A DNA stretch of 64,000 nucleotides from Melanocharis versteri (Eukaryota > Chordata > Aves > Passeriformes > Melanocharitidae): NCBI GenBank assembly GCA_013397845.1, contig VZTG01008967.1, forward strand, positions 1,875,343 through 1,939,342, written 5' to 3'. This document shows positions 62,369 through 64,000 of the stretch, piece after piece. The notes beneath the pieces are model-generated. The model worked only from the letters and a program-made list of their open reading frames with translations. It was not told the DNA's origin and ran no database searches. The position numbers and the translations under genes were made by a program. How positions within the stretch are numbered: position 1 is the first letter of the stretch; the number at the start of each line of letters is the position of its first letter.

Positions 62369-63255
62369 GAAATCAGGGTAGGATAATGAGAAATAAACCC
62401 AAATCTTAACCCCCCACCTCTCCCTTCTTCCTGGGCTCATCTTCACTTCTGAATTCTCTGCCTTCTTCCCCCCAAATGGTGCAGGAAGAAAGGGAGTGGG
62501 GTCTGCAGTCAGTTAATCACATGTTGTCTCTTCCACTCCTTCCTCCTTAGGGGGAGGACTCCTCACACCCTTCCCCTCCTGCAGTGTGGGAGTCCCTCCA
62601 ACATGAGACAATTTCTTCAACTGAGTACTTCCCACAGGCTGCAGTTCTTTATGAACTTCTCCAGCATGGGTTCATTTCCAGAGGTTGTAGCCCTTCAGGA
62701 ACAAACAGCCAGAACATATGTCCCCCGTGGGATCATAAGTCCATCAGGCCATAGGTTCTGCCAGGAGCCTGTTCTAGCTTGGTCTTCTCATAGCACCACA
62801 GCCTCCTTTGGGCATGTACCGGCTCTGGCATGGGGTCCTCCACGGGATGTAGATGGATCTCCCTTCCACCATGGACCTCCATGGGCAGCACAGCTGCCTC
62901 ACCATAGTCTTCAACATAGGCTGCAGGGGAATCTCAGCTTTGGCTCCCGGAACAGCTCCTGCCCTTCCTTCTGCACTGACCTTGGTGTCTGTAGGGTTGT
63001 TCCTCTCTCATATTCTCCCTCCTTCTTTCTCTGGCTGCAATGTCTCCTGAATAAGAACTGTTTTCCTTTTTATGTATGCCTAACCCAGAGGCGCTACCAC
63101 TGTCACTGATGGGTTCAGCCTGGGCCAGTGGCAGGTCTGTCTTGGAGCCAACTGCATTGGTTTGGTTGGACATAGGGGAAGCTTCTGGCAGCTGCTCACT
63201 GAAGCTGCTCCTGTAGCCTCTCCACGGGGAGAAACATCCCCAGAAAACACTTATA
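62369..63255 (-). mobile_element. Solo LTR fragment (family B), U5 side truncated
   Basis: Family B similarity starts at AATCAGGGTAGGATAATGAG near 62371-62390 and continues through CCCTTCTTCCTGGGCTCATC, 'GGGGGAGGACTCCTCACACC', the about 45-bp repeat units, 'CTTCTGCACTGACCTTGGTG' near 62969-62988, and 'CCCAGAGGCGCTACCACTGT' near 63084-63103. It ends near AAAACACTTATA at 63255. The roughly 200 bp that would carry the polyadenylation site is missing on the left. The 168-codon plus frame (62603-63109), the longest in the window, lies entirely inside and runs antisense to the LTR; I regard it as an artefact. Confidence 0.88.
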
Positions 63256-64000
63256 CTAGTGGGCTATGCTAGTAAGTCTTTTAATCAATGTGATTCCTAC
63301 CTCATTTATTTTTATAAAACACAAGCTGGTCTTCCAATGTTTTTCTTGCAAAGTATTCTTCTGAATGACAGACATTTGTTCAAAGAGAATAAGAAGAGAG
63401 TATATATAATGCATGATATTTGTTGTAGAATGCAGCACAATTATGCAAGTAGACATTAAAATAGTTACTGCATCATACAGTACTCTATTCCTTTGTTGGG
63501 GATTAGCAAAAGGATTAGCCCTTCTTCCTTTCCATTGTAGATCTAGTTTTGATTAATTTATTCTTTCAGCATATCTGGAATGTAGTCAATCAAGGACTAA
63601 ATACAAAGTCACTATTTATTCGGTTCATCCTGCATTCTTTATAAACCATAATCAAATGAATACATGTCATACTTCTTTCTGACAATCCTCCAAATTGCTA
63701 AGCACCTTTTCTTGTTCTGATAGCAATTGATCCTTGAGTCTTTAAAGGCTTTGGGTCTCAGCCTTCATTATAGCTTGTGCTTTAAAAGCTGAGTTGGTAG
63801 GACAACAGATTAAATTCACAGTTAGTGTTTGGACATCATCTTGGCAAACTTCAGTGTCATTGTAATTCATAATTCTCAAGTCTTGCTATGTTAAACGTTC
63901 GGTTGCCAGAAGAGTTTCTATGGAATTTAATTTTTTTCTGCATTGGTGAGACTTTCAATTTTTAGTTATCATCCTAGTAAAAAGAATTAAAAAAAAAAAA
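63256..64000. other. Unique sequence, no gene seen
   Basis: AT-rich to the window edge, ending in a poly(A) run. Two 66-codon frames overlap on opposite strands at 63256-63459 and show no recognised feature. Confidence 0.6.

Noticed and set aside
62603..63109. 168-codon plus-strand open frame, the longest in the window
   Set aside because: It lies wholly inside a family B LTR, antisense to the inferred LTR direction, and repeats the roughly 45-bp LTR units. Its composition matches LTR sequence, not a protein family.

Overview
The window looks like bird nuclear DNA. The evidence is several CR1 LINE 3' ends with the avian-type tail (copies of ATTCTATGATT or TGATTCTGTG) and two families of solo LTRs of the kind common in songbird and other neoavian genomes. 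One family begins TGTCATGGTTTAACCCC on the + strand. The other is about 1.1 kb long and contains 45-46 bp internal repeats. Calling it a passerine is an inference from these LTRs; I could not search a repeat library.

I found no protein-coding gene, tRNA, rRNA or CRISPR array I can support. Most of the 64 kb is AT-rich unique sequence with short open frames (up to about 90 codons) and no recognisable domains, so this is a gene desert or the inside of a very large intron. The longest frames (102-168 codons) mostly lie in LTRs, where they are by-products of GC-rich repeat sequence.

Layout: 1-5.6 kb is mostly unique, with a degenerate L2/MIR-like scrap near 3.1 kb and a short telomere-like (CCCTAA)n block at 4.62 kb between near-identical 15-bp direct repeats. 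A CR1 3' end lies at 5.6-6.0 kb. From 6 to 17.4 kb there is little besides a (CTTT)n microsatellite. At 17.5-20.5 kb lies a repeat cluster: an antisense LTR interrupted by a CR1, another CR1 tail, and an intact solo LTR with a perfect 5-bp target-site duplication. A C-rich tract is at 22.1 kb and a degenerate tRNA-derived SINE at 26.5 kb. The second LTR family occurs at 35.2, 41.0 (inverted relative to the others), 55.1 and 62.4 kb. Further CR1 pieces are at 37.3, 41.6 and 44.2 kb. A 407-bp GC-richer segment at 47.82-48.23 kb has exon-like splice signals and is the best candidate for non-repeat transcribed sequence.

No proviral internal region (gag, pol or env) lies beside any LTR, so all are solo LTRs or fragments. 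I saw no sign of a new biological system. The points most worth a second look are the telomere-like insert, the CR1 nested in an LTR, the unexplained CpG-containing segment at 41.9-42.1 kb and the exon-like segment at 47.8 kb.
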